64,000 bases of DNA from Albugo candida (GCA_040437565.1 JBDOQK010000005.1:62001-126000); one strand, 5' to 3'. Counted from the stretch's first letter, positions 47,321-58,659 are shown. Notes: generated by a model not told the origin, from the sequence alone. Program-made: numbers and translations.

Positions 47321-48360
47321 CCCAATCACGTTGATGTCTATCATGATAGAGTTGGGAACTCGACGGTGGGATCGGTATTTCTTCACGGCGTATTCAGCAG
47401 CCTTCCCCATCAAATCCTTCTGATATACATCCATGTATCGAAAACATTTCTGTGCATGGAGTCGAATGGTTTTAAGGAGAACGGATACCAGAGCCTTGGG
47501 AACTGTGCTAGCCAGGCCTTTCCAGCTCTAGTCACAGTTTTTGCGAGCATAAATCTTGGCAGCACCCCAGAAGTTCTCAATGAAGTTTAACTCACAGTGA
47601 AACTTTGGATAAAATATTATCATGTGTTTGTGTCTAGCAGCAACGATTAGTTCTTCCAACATGCACTTCTGCTCCATGAAGTCATGTTCGTGGTCAATCG
47701 TATTTCTTGCACAGCACATTGTTGAGCCAAGGCACTTGTCATTGCAACGGAGGCGCATTCCATCTTTCCGCAGTCCTCTCTCAGTAAAACCACTTTCAAT
47801 CCCTTTGGCAACCCTGAAAGAGATAGAAGGGTTAAAAAACATGATTCAATGGATAGCATTTCAGCTCAATCGCTCTTTCACCTAGAAGAGTAACATCAGG
47901 ATGAGTTTCAGGGAAACACATTGGATGAACTGTGCCATCTTTCATTCTCCCATTGCGCATCTTCGGCTGTTTTCCACCTGATCNNNNNNNNNNNNNNNNN
48001 NNNNNNNNNNNNNNNNNNNNNNNNNNNNNNNNNNNNNNNNNNNNNNNNNNNNNNNNNNNNNNNNNNNNNNNNNNNNNNNNNNNAATGTCAGCAAGAGTGG
48101 GACTTTTAGTGTCGTCCACACTTGCAGTTGCAGTTTCCTTTGGGTCACCCTGTGACGAGGCAACGACAGTACCACATGTACCACCGGTACCACATCCTAC
48201 AACGGTAGTACGGTATTACTCTGTACCGTCACACTGGGGGTGGGGGTACTTTCCACGTCATCACACAGGGGTGACGACTCATCAGCAATCATGCAATCAC
48301 CCAATACTGGGTGACTCATGAGGGTTGCCACGTCACACAAGTGGACGCTAGCATCCTGGG
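47321..48360 (-). mobile_element. DNA transposon remnant with DDE transposase (Tc1/mariner-like)
   Basis: Minus-strand transposase of the kind found in many fungi and oomycetes. Diagnostic parts: KMRNGRMKDGTVHPMCFPET, FTERGLRKDGMRLRC, CCARNTIDHEHDFMEQKCML and FYPKFHCELNFIENFWGAAK (the last DDE helix), then VPKALVSVLLKTIRLHAQKC and AAEYAVKKYRSHRRVPN. The C-terminal part past CD is in the same frame after one in-frame TAG. The N-terminal half shifts frame near 47830 and is cut by the N gap 47984-48083. Terminal inverted repeats were not found, so the ends are approximate. Inactive as it stands. Confidence 0.72.
47984..48083. other. Assembly gap 7
   Basis: N gap inside the transposase; no duplicated flanks seen. 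Confidence 0.9.
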
Positions 48361-48859
48361 TTGTGTCGATATGTCGACTTGAACCATTGTTTTCGAGAGG
48401 AAAGAGTTGAAAAAAGTTGTTTTTTCAAGTTGTTTTTACTAAATTAGCGGGTTACTTAGTAGCCGGCAAGTTAAGAAGTAAGTCTCCTAGTTCAGCACAT
48501 GCTTTGCGGCACGGTCTTCTCGCATGTAGACGCGGTATCTTCTGTTTACTTCTTCAAAAGCAACAATGCAATTAGATGATGCCATTGCCAATATTCATTT
48601 TATCTGTGTCCGAAAAACCATTCATGAAGATCCCCAAGGGCAGATATGACTTAAGCTCGTCAGATATTTTGTTGGTGACGCTCTATCAGGGTTTTCGTTT
48701 GCTGGGCAAGCTACCAGTAAATTATGCTGCATATTGATCTGTTTCCCAGGAAAGTGTAACTAAAAAACTCTCGCAACGATCATGCACCTAGTCGAGGTCA
48801 TCATCGTCCGATTGATTTTTTTTGGTCTCTCTATCTCTTTCCTGGCTTCTTTCTTCATT

Positions 48860-49480
48860 CCGCTATCTGGCCACATCCGCTTCCTTACAAAAAAAGAAAT
48901 TTGTATGTCTTTCACCTAATCGGTTTGTAAAGCATCGATTCTGCAGTGATAATTTCTTTCTGGTCGACCGACAGTACTCACGATTTACTTGTTTCCAAGC
49001 CTATCTCCACGTCTATGATAATCGAATCTTTTCTTCACAAAGGATGCATTTTCCATCAAATCTACGTTGAGAGCAACGTTTTTCATATCGCATCTTACCT
49101 GTGCAAGCTGCACTACAATTTTCGTTAGCGAAGATCTAGAAGCAATTATATTGTAGTTTGAGCTTTCGCTGGTACACGTTCTAGCCTCTCACGACTGTCT
49201 GGTTTCCAAAAGCTATGATGGCCAGCGTCACAGTTCCTTCTTAGTATTTTACATCCTACTGCACGCAAATACCGACAGCATCTTCTAATTTATCAATTCA
49301 AATCTCATCTCCAACCAGGTGACGATCTTAACCGCTATTCAGGATCCAGAAATCGTCATTATATCACGAAACGTCCGGTATAGTCATTCAAGATCCACAT
49401 CATCGCTTCTAGACGTTTCGCTTTCGTACAGTTTGCCTTCAAATGTACCATTTTATTACGAATACAACTTGGTTTCATTT
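48860..49480 (-). mobile_element. Old copia-type element fragment (fossil)
   Basis: Several short stretches match, in the same orientation, the copia element at 59051-62390: for example ctaatcggtttgtaaag near 48918 against cgaatcggttcgtaaaa near 60992 (integrase region), and accaggtgacgatctt near 49315 against tcaggtgacgactaga near 61721 (protease/zinc-knuckle region). Far more decayed than that copy, so older. Heavily broken; no LTRs seen. Confidence 0.5.
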
Positions 49481-51300
49481 GTTTTGAAAGCTAAGGTCTT
49501 TACTTGAACTGACCACTTTCCTGTATAGCGTGTACTGACTGTATCAGACAGACACTCGGACAAGATGCGCCAGTTCTTCTGCTCACTTTGATACTCGAGT
49601 CAGAGATGATGCACGTTCGTTATTAGCACCATCATCATGTACCAAGAGGCATATTTAACAATATTGTTCTATAGCTAGGCAATTATTACGAAGCATCACT
49701 TGACGCTTCAACCACTGTTTTCGGGTACATTAAAAGGCTTGTCCACAACGCCTTGTTGTATCCTTATGGCGCAGGGTTATATGAGTGTCGGATACGTGTT
49801 ACGTCCGTTGATATTATACCTTCCGGATAAATGACCAAATAGGTGCACCATTACATCTTCGGGAAGAAAAACCGCACACCGATTCAGGTAGAAACATTCG
49901 TCTCAAAACTGTCTTCCATATTCCAGGAAATCGAACCCCGAGATTATTAGAACTCCCACCCGTCGAAAGTTTCATTCTTCTCTGCTTCTGTCATGCGATA
50001 TGATATCGAAACGCGGGTTGTATGCCATGAAAGCAGGTTCTGCCTTACCCATGACATAAATCTTTGGCGATCGAATTCACGTAGTCATATACAGCTGATG
50101 TCATCCCTTATTCCAAAGTTCATTTACGGCTTGCCTGTTAATAAATCCAAATGCATCCAGTAACCGCGCCTCAGAGCGGATTCATGAAGATTCGGAATAC
50201 CGTTTGGCACATCAGGGATTTTTATGACACCCTTCTAGACTTTGCACCCATCGCAACATTCTTTTGGAACTCAAATTATTACCCCTACCCAAGGCTACCC
50301 AAGTGACCAACCAGCCTCATATAAGCTATTCAGATACTCGCCATTCTCGTCTTGGCCGTTGCTCTTGTGACCTTGAGCTACTTATTCGCACAGTGCAGCA
50401 CCTTCGGTATTAATATTTTCCCTGATTGTTCGTATAACACTTCGTTCTTTTCGCAACTAGAATTTTAACGGTAGGAGAGTTGTTATAATAGTCAACCCTG
50501 CCATCGTGATCAAAATTCGCCACTGGTTTCATCACTGTTAGGTCTTGGTACGATCGTCACGGACACGACAGAGAAAAATCAAACGAAGAAGGCGATTTTC
50601 CAGAGTAAGTGATCTTTTTTACCGCAGTTCAAGAAAATACTTAAGATTTCGCTCACAGAATAAATGTTACCTAGCCCATGCATATCCACGTATAAAAAAG
50701 TAACTTATCAGATTAATCCTTTTGCTCCTGTGGAACTTTCGTCGTTTTATCTTCAAGTCTCTCAATTTCCAACAAATATTATATTACATAGCTTTTATTC
50801 TTAATCCGACTATTTTAAAAGATCTGGTACAATCTTATCATGGTGGATGAGCCGTATTGAACATAGACTAAATGCATCAGATATGGCTGAGGTACAATTT
50901 TCGGGTCAACTTCTTAATGAGCTAAATCAACTCATGCTTCGTATCTATTTGACGATCGCATCACTTGATCGCAGCCCGAGTGGCAGTCAGTGTACTTGTG
51001 AACACATGCAGATTTATAGCTGGAACTACTACCGCCACGGAACCAACAAAATCATCTCTTCCACACTGAACAGGCGTTGTGTGTGCTATCATGCCGATGT
51101 GCGATTGAACCTGAAAAAGCTTTAGCAGGTATAACCGATTTATGGCTTGCCTTATAGGTAGTGAGGTCTGAACCAGCCAAAATTGTCGTTTGCTTGTACG
51201 TTGGGCCCACACGATCAATCGTTTTGACGGCTGTGCTGCTGCCAAAACAAAAGCGAATTTAAATTGCATGCAAAGGTGCTGACTCGACGATCACTGCTGT
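49481..51300. other. Gene-poor stretch
   Basis: Probably more decayed repeat sequence. A 102-codon minus frame at 50961-51269 opens with a signal-peptide-like MQFKFAFVLAAAQ but has no further support. Nothing else firm. Confidence 0.4.
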
Positions 51301-51318
51301 GGGTACGGTGCCGGCATG

Positions 51319-51395
51319 TAGTAGAGCAAGTAGGAGGGTCAAGTAGGAGGGTCCGTACCCAGCTCGGTTAAGGGTGTTCACCCGTAGTACTTTTA
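51319..51395 (+). repeat. Short SINE-head remnant
   Basis: Contains gtccgtacccagctcggt, close to the head of the SINE at 53821, next to a local duplication of agtaggagggtc. Confidence 0.4.
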
Positions 51396-51483
51396 TTTGG
51401 ACACCATTCTGTTACTACAGTTTGGTGGTTATCTACTCTATTCTAATCACTAGTATGTAACGCTCTGAAGAGCCCGGTCCAAC

Positions 51484-51583
51484 NNNNNNNNNNNNNNNNN
51501 NNNNNNNNNNNNNNNNNNNNNNNNNNNNNNNNNNNNNNNNNNNNNNNNNNNNNNNNNNNNNNNNNNNNNNNNNNNNNNNNNNN
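51484..51583. other. Assembly gap 8
   Basis: N gap at the 5' end of the LINE fragment; no duplicated flanks seen. Confidence 0.9.
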
Positions 51584-53370
51584 GAAAATGAATTGTGGAA
51601 ATTCGTTCATCCAGTGGAAAAAGCTTCTGTACACTCCGTCGAGGGGTGTTCAACAGGATGATTCACTGTCCACTTTTCACTTTCTCATGACGATTGTGCG
51701 GAGGCATGAAAGACCAGGAATATGCATCACTCCAACGAATACAGCAACGACTTTGTTTTATGCGGACGACTCGACATTATTATCGTCTTCGCTCAGTGGA
51801 GTGGAGGCGCAGCTCAAGATTGTTCAGAAGTATTGCGATGGTTCAGGTGCAAAGCTTAACTTGTCCAAGTCCACTTTGCTCTCACTAAATCGACACCAAG
51901 TAGGTCAACCGTTTGCACATGTGAAAGTACTCTGACAGAGCGCGTCGGTGAAATATTTGGGAGCTCCATTCAGTCAATCACCCGTTGGTGATTTGATGAT
52001 CGAATTCTTATAAGATCGTTTTTATGGTGGATTCCGTCAGTGGTTTCGTCGAGCCAGAAGAGTTCGTGGAAGATTACTGGTGGCACAAACTATGGTGTTA
52101 TCACGTTTAGGGCATCTAACAACTCATTTTAACATCCCGCAACATTTTGTTCGACGCTGGCAATCGATGCTCAATCGATTCGTTTTGAGTCGGAAGTATG
52201 AGCGCGATTCAACACACGTTCAACTGATCAGGTCGGACTTCTTGTACCTACCTCATTCAGAGGGTGGCTTTCAGGTTCCGATTATCTCAACACAACTGAA
52301 GAAACAATGCTTCCAGATTTTACAACAATTTCTACTTCATTCCAGTACAGCTTTACCCAGCAACTGGACACTTCCTGGAATGGAGATCACACGATGCATT
52401 ATGTATTCGGTTCCACCAAAGTCATTGGGATCTTACCGACAAAAAACTATCACAACAGGAGCGATTTCTCACGATGTTGGTTGCTCCTATATGGTTTCAT
52501 ATCGACCCTCATCTGCATTTTTAGAAGAGATATTGGTCAACGAGTGTCTCTGCTCATCGTCGATGTCTGGGAATGGTGCCCGAACCAGCGCTTAGTTTTC
52601 GGATGCGCTTCGCTCAAGCGTTTCAAATACGGTCTTTACGTGACTTGTTTGGTGGAAGAACGGACTGGTTCGCCTCTGCTCTCGAATTCATTTCGCGTTT
52701 TAGTACAAGGGAGGTTGGAACAGCCGTCCGATTAGTCTCAATCGAAGTCTTTACGCCGGTTATACTTCGAAGCAACGCAAATTCTGCGACGAGCTCAACC
52801 TGATGGCGTATTACGCTGTCCCGTAAGGGAAATGGCACACGCTTATTTGGTTCACTTTGGCATTCACCTTTCGGACAAGAAGGTTTTTTTTTGATGATAC
52901 CTCGGAATCATCTTTATCAAGTCGTTGGGAAGGTATTGTCACCGGATAAACCACACCCCATGTTGCTCCACGTACCAGAACGTGATCGAAGCGGGACGTC
53001 AACATGGGTGAAAGATTTTTACAATTTATTTAAACGTCTTCGCAGACATTTGCTACCGATCTATTCGGATGTCCAGTTCCGACTATCCTTCTGTATGTTA
53101 CCAGCTCGAGTACGATTTTGGTTTTTGTAAAAATCACATCTAGAAATCATCCTGTGCACTCAGAAGCATTGTCGTGCGGTCAAAAGCTACCCGCATTTGT
53201 TTTTCGATTGCAAGAGGACAAGTTCAATTTAGGAGGAGCTCTTTTCGTCGTGGACAATCTTCTTTTCAGTTCGCCCGCGATGCTCGCACATCGCGAGTGC
53301 ACGGATTCCTCACTTCGTGATGCGTGGAAGCCTTGTCGAGTGGTCCTGGAGGATATTTGGTTACATTAGT
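51584..53370 (+). mobile_element. LINE retrotransposon fragment (reverse transcriptase C-terminal half and 3' end)
   Basis: Reverse-transcriptase blocks: NSFIQWKKLLYTPSRGVQQD, then TTLFYADDSTLLSSSLSGVE (F-A/Y-D-D catalytic box) and GSGAKLNLSKSTLLSLNRHQ. Downstream thumb and C-terminal region: YLGAPFSQSPVGDLM, FRQWFRRAR, VLSRLGHLTTHFNIPQHFVR, and a Cys/His-poor tail to about 53370 (FGIHLSDKKVFFDD; CTDSSLRDAWKPCRVVLEDI). The coding sequence breaks between frames near 51935-52080, 52580 and 52800-53130, so it is dead. The 5' half (endonuclease and RT start) is missing, as is usual for 5'-truncated LINEs, or lies in the gap. The family is common in oomycetes. Confidence 0.8.
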
Positions 53371-53749
53371 CGCGTTCGCGATTCATTTTATTTGAACGGA
53401 TCGGAATAGCAGAATTTTCGCCCACGGCACTTCGACGCCAACTGCCCCAGCTGTTTCGGTGATTTATAGCAGACTGAGTGCCCAAATGCGCTATTTTTAA
53501 CGGCAGTGCTATGATACAGAGCGACCCGAGCAGTTGAAACAAAGTATAAGCGTCTTATCAACATACTGGTTCAGCCAGGAGGTATTTCTCTACTCGGCCC
53601 AGCCTGCTTCAAGCTCGACGCCGTCAACGATGCTAAGTCGGTGATGCTTGGCGTGTCTAGCTCAGTACTATCTTATTTCAGTCGCTGAGCCTCGCTGCGG
53701 CTTTCTAGACCAAAATTGCATCCAGTTTATTTATTTATTGTAGTTTAGG
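53371..53749. other. LINE 3' flank
   Basis: Decayed continuation or 3' UTR of the LINE; contains tttatttatttattg near 53729, a possible short A/T-rich tail. Confidence 0.4.
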
Positions 53750-54060
53750 CATTAGAGAAGTCATTTATGTCTAATTCTAGTAATATAGACAACTTTAACT
53801 AAGCCCCCGACGGAGTCCGGTCCGTACCCAGCTCAGTCGTTTAAGCACTTGAGCGCACGGACCTCCTGCCGGATGTCGTTTGTTCGATCCCCGGCAGTGT
53901 GGGCAGCGGTTTGAGCCTACCCAAGCAATAAGCTTGGAAGATATCTGCCTCCCTAGGTTTGAAGTCAGACTGAAGTGATATTTACACGGTCAGGGGATCA
54001 TGATAGGACAAGGAAGGTAGTTAAAGAACCAGATAAACAGTGTAATGAAATCCTTGACAA
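53750..54060 (+). repeat. tRNA-derived SINE, copy 1
   Basis: Head from about 53821 has RNA polymerase III box A-like agctcagtcgtttaag and box B-like gtttgttcgatcccc, placed about 45 bp apart as in a tRNA. A body follows (gggcagcggtttgagcc; tgaagtgatatttacacgg; accagataaacagtgtaa). The same body and a conserved 35-bp stretch just upstream of the head (tctaattctagtaatata) recur in reverse at 58660-58912. Confidence 0.75.
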
Positions 54061-55240
54061 AGTAGAGCAAGTGCACCTACAAGCCTAGTTTTAGAAGGAG
54101 GGTGCGTTCAGCCTAGTGTGGTGGACTCCAAGCTGTAAAATACGGTACTTTTGTAACACAGTCTCGTGTTGTGGTGGCCTGAGGCAGCCGCAAGACAGGA
54201 CCTTAAGCTAGATCATATATTGTCATGATCTCTCACAGGTGACGCATTCCTCGGCTGTATATCATAATGATTTGAGGTAGCGTAGGCATTTGAAGCTATT
54301 TTACTTTTACAAAGCAGGTGCGTTCAAATCGTGGCGTTAGGTAATCGCAAAAAAGACAGTCAACGACGAGCCATATAATCAACTATCACAGGTAATTTGT
54401 GTAACTTTTATGTATGTCATTTATCATTCAACCACGGAAGTCATATTTGTTCAGATTTTAGTGATATTGACAACTTCAATTGAAATTTGATTGTATTTCA
54501 CGAGACGAAAAGAAAACGTCTTTTGTTTAGACTATTGCGATAGCCTACTTCTGTTGGAAAAAACACGCAGAAACAATATACAAAGCGAATGATTGCATAA
54601 ACTGCACGTTCGGGTTTGAATGATCTACCAAACTTGCATAATATGCGAGTGCGTAACTTTGAGCACCGATGTAATGCAGTACGGCTTCAAAATAATGTTC
54701 ATTAGGGNNNNNNNNNNNNNNNNNNNNNNNNNNNNNNNNNNNNNNNNNNNNNNNNNNNNNNNNNNNNNNNNNNNNNNNNNNNNNNNNNNNNNNNNNNNNN
54801 NNNNNNNCCTAGTGTGGTGGACTCCAAGCTGTAAAATACGGTACTTTTGTAACACAGTCTCGTGTTGTGGTGGCCTGAGGCAGCCGCAAGACAGGACCTT
54901 AAGCTAGATCATATATTGTCATGATCTCTCACAGGTGACGCATTCCTCGGCTGTATATCATAATGATTTGAGGTAGCGTAGGCATTTGAAGCTATTTTAC
55001 TTTTACAAAGCAGGTGCGTTCAAATCGTGGCGTTAGGTAATCGCAAAAAAGACAGTCAACGACGAGCCATATAATCAACTATCACAGGTAATTTGTGTAA
55101 CTTTTATGTATGTCATTTATCATTCAACCACGGAAGTCATATTTGTTCAGATTTTAGTGATATTGACAACTTCAATTGAAATTTGATTGTATTTCACGAG
55201 ACGAAAAGAAAACGTCTTTTGTTTAGACTATTGCGATAGC
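54061..55240. other. Intergenic, with assembly gap 9 and false duplicate
   Basis: Bases 54113-54707 recur at 54808-55402 (595 bp, offset 695) across the N gap 54708-54807. The left copy therefore contains a false partial 3' end of the secreted-protein gene (54546-54707). A degenerate match to the SINE-upstream stretch lies at about 54440-54478 and again in the duplicate. Confidence 0.9.
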
Positions 55241-55726
55241 CTACTTCTGTTGGAAAAAACACGCAGAAACAATATACAAAGCGAATGATTGCATAAACTG
55301 CACGTTCGGGTTTGAATGATCTACCAAACTTGCATAATATGCGAGTGCGTAACTTTGAGCACCGATGTAATGCAGTACGGCTTCAAAATAATGTTCATTA
55401 GGGGCTGTCGATGATAAATAAGATTTTGCAATCTTGCGAATCTCCTGGGCCGAACTTTGCGCGTCTTTTATAAACAATGTTTTGACGATACCTTGAATAA
55501 GTTTTTGGAATTTCGACGCTTGACACTTCTCATTACATTCAGGTGGAGGTGGAGTTCTCAATCCGTTGTATAACGTAGCAGGAATCATGGGGCATGACTT
55601 TGAGCGACGTACCGTTGATCCGAAATCAACATTAATGGGAGTTGGTCGTAGCGAGTCCGCTGAGCCCTTGACGTTGGTTGTAGCGGAAGCGATAAGCCCG
55701 ACGACGATGAGAGCGATAGAGACCAT
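55241..55726 (-). CDS. Small secreted cysteine protein, putative effector (member 3)
   Basis: 161 residues from the ATG at 55726. The frame extends to an earlier ATG at 55771, but the bases before 55726 (gcaactccatca) match those before the start of the 43875 gene (caactccaaca), and a clean signal peptide begins here: MVSIALIVVGLIASATTNVK. Mature Cys in KSCPMIPATLYNG, PPECNEKCQASKF and near the end in VSACFFQQK. Helical middle (FQKLIQGIVKTLF; YLSSTAPNEHYFEAVLHYIG). Same plan as the proteins at 17060 and 43375, with low sequence identity but a shared promoter with the latter. Confidence 0.65.
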   Translation of the reverse strand: MVSIALIVVGLIASATTNVKGSADSLRPTPINVDFGSTVRRSKSCPMIPATLYNGLRTPPPPECNEKCQASKFQKLIQGIVKTLFIKDAQSSAQEIRKIAKSYLSSTAPNEHYFEAVLHYIGAQSYALAYYASLVDHSNPNVQFMQSFALYIVSACFFQQK

Positions 55727-55920
55727 TGATGGAGTTGCTGCTGATTGTATATTTGAGAATGAACAGAACAAAAGGAAACTTTACTCAAGTATAGTCCATG
55801 GCAATGGCGCTTCCATTGCATTATCAGCTGTTCATTGATCTTCTATAAGTTGTATCTAGCTCGAATGCATAGGGAGTTGAGATCGCATTAGCTCACTTGC
55901 ATAGGGAAGGGTTCGACATT
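55727..55920 (-). promoter_or_regulatory. Upstream region shared with the 43875 gene
   Basis: cagctgttcattg at 55825-55837, gcaatggcgcttccattgca at 55801-55820, and tgcataggga twice (about 55866 and 55899). Order and spacing match the region above 43876. Confidence 0.6.
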
Positions 55921-56325
55921 ACTACGTTCGATCTCGCTTATTACTTAGAGAGTAATCTCGTCTGATGCAAGCTCTCTCGATGATCCACCCATCATTTTGG
56001 GAGACATGTACTTTCCTCTTTCCTCACCAACAGCAGCGGTACGAGTATCCTCATAGGAATGCGCCCCCATCTTCACATATCAAGCGATGAGTACACCATC
56101 AATCCGACTATCATGGTTTTTTCCACTTCGTTGCTTTGAAACAAGATAGAAACGTGAAATGCAGCACTGTTCTGTAGTGAGGAAAGGCGTTCTTTCCATC
56201 CAGCCTAAACCCTTTATAGATTAAGTGTATCTGATCTTACAAGTACTTAGCCTCAATGTAGCCAAAAAAATGACAGAGGTGGCACTCAAATTGTATAGGA
56301 CAGGTCCGCCAATAAATGTTGGTCA
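55921..56325. other. Intergenic, nothing seen
   Basis: Further upstream part still shows weak similarity to 44060-44130 (ccacccatcatttt against cgcccatcattta). Confidence 0.4.
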
Positions 56326-56766
56326 TTACTTACTCAGCAACTCGTCTGTAATGTAAATATGTACAATGTCCCACCCATTACGCTCAATAATGTTAACGTA
56401 CTTCTCATTACGCTTAATAACCTGATCTCGCAGTTTTGTAAAAAAGCGCTCACGGTACCCACACCGTGAAAGAAAATATGTCCTCTTTTTTTTTAGCTGG
56501 CGAGAACGCATACTTTCCTGAGGACGAGCTNNNNNNNNNNNNNNNNNNNNNNNNNNNNNNNNNNNNNNNNNNNNNNNNNNNNNNNNNNNNNNNNNNNNNN
56601 NNNNNNNNNNNNNNNNNNNNNNNNNNNNNNATGTAGCTGAATCGACATATAGAAACGGCTCAGCTCGTTGGTGCTTTTTAAATGCCATAATGAAGCCACT
56701 CATGTCGGAAGTGTCCAGAACCATGCGATACTTGACGCTTCTTCTGACTCGAATAAGCACATCCAC
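56326..56766 (-). CDS. Basic unknown frame across assembly gap 10
   Basis: Minus frame open on both sides of the N gap 56531-56630; the C-terminal part is strongly basic (MRSRQLKKKRTYFLSRCGYR; FTKLRDQVIKRNEKYVNIIE). No family recognised. The gap has no duplicated flanks, so its length is unknown and the two sides may not belong together. Confidence 0.25.
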   Translation of the reverse strand: MDVLIRVRRSVKYRMVLDTSDMSGFIMAFKKHQRAEPFLYVDSATXXXXXXXXXXXXXXXXXXXXXXXXXXXXXXXXXXARPQESMRSRQLKKKRTYFLSRCGYRERFFTKLRDQVIKRNEKYVNIIERNGWDIVHIYITDELLSK

Positions 56767-57199
56767 CTTACCTTTCCAAGCTTATTGCAAACAGAAGCTG
56801 CATGGAATCTTTCAGCTTATATGTCATTTGTGTACGAGATTAATATTGGAAATATGATTCCCACATGCAGCGACGGATTTTGAATCGACTATATTGCTTT
56901 TACAATCTCAAGATCCGAATTGCTACAGGTTAACATTGTCCATTATACAATGATACAGTATCGAGGATTCTTTTCATTTTCTGCTTTGCTTGAAATCACA
57001 CGGTGGAAAAGCAATATCGAAATATTTGTCAAACGTATTCGTGCGAAAAGAAAGAGCTCAAATACGAGCACTTTGTTATGGCTCGTGCAAGAGGGACCCG
57101 GGCTGTCTTCTGCAACATGTAATCCATCCAAAACTGTCTAATCACGTGCTGAGACCAACGTTTTTCAACCACAGTAGAAACAATGATGACTAGCACAGA

Positions 57200-58485
57200 A
57201 CAATCATTGATAGAGGAGTGGACAATGACAACGGATAGCCATCTCTAGTTGTCGAATTACAAATTTTATGCAAAGAACATGCCGTAGATCCTGGCGTGAG
57301 CAATAAAGCTACAGTTTATGTTGGGCAAGATTATTTAGTAGACCAGATACAAAGAAATCTCATTTGCTTGACTTCCTGATCTGGGCGTACGCAGACTTAC
57401 TTAAAGCAGCTGACGCAACACAAACAAGTTCCTACACCACATTTTCGAATGGTTTATCCAGCACAACGATCGATCAATATAGAATTTCTGGTATTATGCA
57501 ATGTCTCACATATTTGACACAGTTTGCTACGCGCCAAGCATATCCAGGTCATCCCAGTCTACTTTGCGACAGTATTGCGATTCATCTCAAACCTGGCAAA
57601 GATAACTCAGTCAATAGAAATATCAAATCGTATCAGTGGAAATACTTTACAGCTCAAATTAAGAGTTAAGTTGGAACAAAGGCTAGGACTCTTATTTCTT
57701 CCACCAGATCTAATGTCATGGCGACATCAACGTAAATTGCGATCTCTAGATATGAGTCTAGATATAATGTACCGCAAACAAAACGAAATTCTTGCTTTCA
57801 CACCAGATTCAACGGAATTCCAAACAGTAGATCCGGATGATGACGTTATAGTATGGATGACACAAATTATCAACCCATAGGTGGACTGAGAGATCGAGAT
57901 AAGGCAACCCGGTGGTTACACCGACGATACTGTGCTTTCAGCACTGGAATTGTTTAATCCAAGCGAAGTGGTAGTGGCCAGCAGTGTCGAAGCCTTGCGC
58001 TAGCAGAACTTGCTTGACGCAGTCTCCTACTTGCGCAAATCTGTGCGTACACAGTTGATCGATGTTCGATGTGGCGCAAGCGACAGAGATTACCATGCAC
58101 GAGATGCAGCTTGCTATAGTTGATAGTGTTAAAATCGACTGACGTTCAAGTGTGGACATGGGAAGCTCGAGGAGATTTCATTTCTTAGTTTGATGTGTGC
58201 CCTCTTTTCTACCAATCAGTAAGCATCACCATCCAAGCCGTTAGGGTTTTGGAAATATTGTTGGATGTAGTGACCACCTCATTTAAGACTCCCCGTACTG
58301 ATGTTTTGTCCGTGCTTACGAGCCATCTCAATTCTGCCCTAGATCAACCAGATCCTTGCCTCTACCATGCTTATCAATCGTTTTTTCGACCGTGTAGTCA
58401 ATTGTCCCAGCAGTATCAGCTGCATTTTAGGAATTCATTGGACGCCAAGGTCATGCAAAGCTTCCGAAATGTATCGACATTTTGA
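57200..58485 (+). pseudogene. TBCD: Decayed tubulin-folding cofactor D (TBCD)
   Basis: TBCD helps build and take apart the alpha/beta-tubulin dimer. Pieces in order: SHLLDFLIWAYADLLKAAD (family KMAEFLDWSLCNLARSS), IMQCLTYLTQFATRQ, HIQVIPVYFATVLRFISN (family CLPYAATVLRCLD), LRVKLEQRLGLLFLPPDLMS and WRHQRKLRSLDMSLD (family VKLVQRLGLTFLKP / WRYQRGCRSL), GLRDRDKATRW (family GLKDKDTVVRW), SLALAELA (family CLALAELG) and ARDAACY (family VRDAACY). These run in the right order but in different frames, with a frame change near 57540 and stops near 57880, 57955 and 58010 that are too close together to be introns. Most of the middle and end is absent; a helical stretch at 58195-58485 (SITIQAVRVLEILLDVV) may be a later TBCD part. 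A host pseudogene. Confidence 0.7.
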
Positions 58486-58659
58486 CCCGTGCCAATTACT
58501 TTGCTGTATCAAATATTCGTCAGCTCACGCGTACTGCTCGGTCACTTATTTTATAGCGAAGTCTTCAGCATATCGCTATGCATTTTTAGATGATTTGCCA
58601 AGATACAAATTTTCGCATTAGCATGTCTCCATCCGGAAGCTTTCAACCATAGCTATGGG

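Noticed and set aside
50961-51269. Secreted protein starting MQFKFAFVLAAAQ
   Set aside because: The start resembles a signal peptide, but the rest is basic, has no family and competes with an equally plausible frame on the same strand. Too weak to call.
53821-53900. A functional tRNA gene
   Set aside because: Box A and box B are present but the arms do not pair into a cloverleaf and the sequence continues into a repeated body; it is a SINE head.
54546-54707. A partial second copy of the 55241 secreted-protein gene
   Set aside because: Lies in the 595-bp duplicate around gap 9 and stops at the N border.
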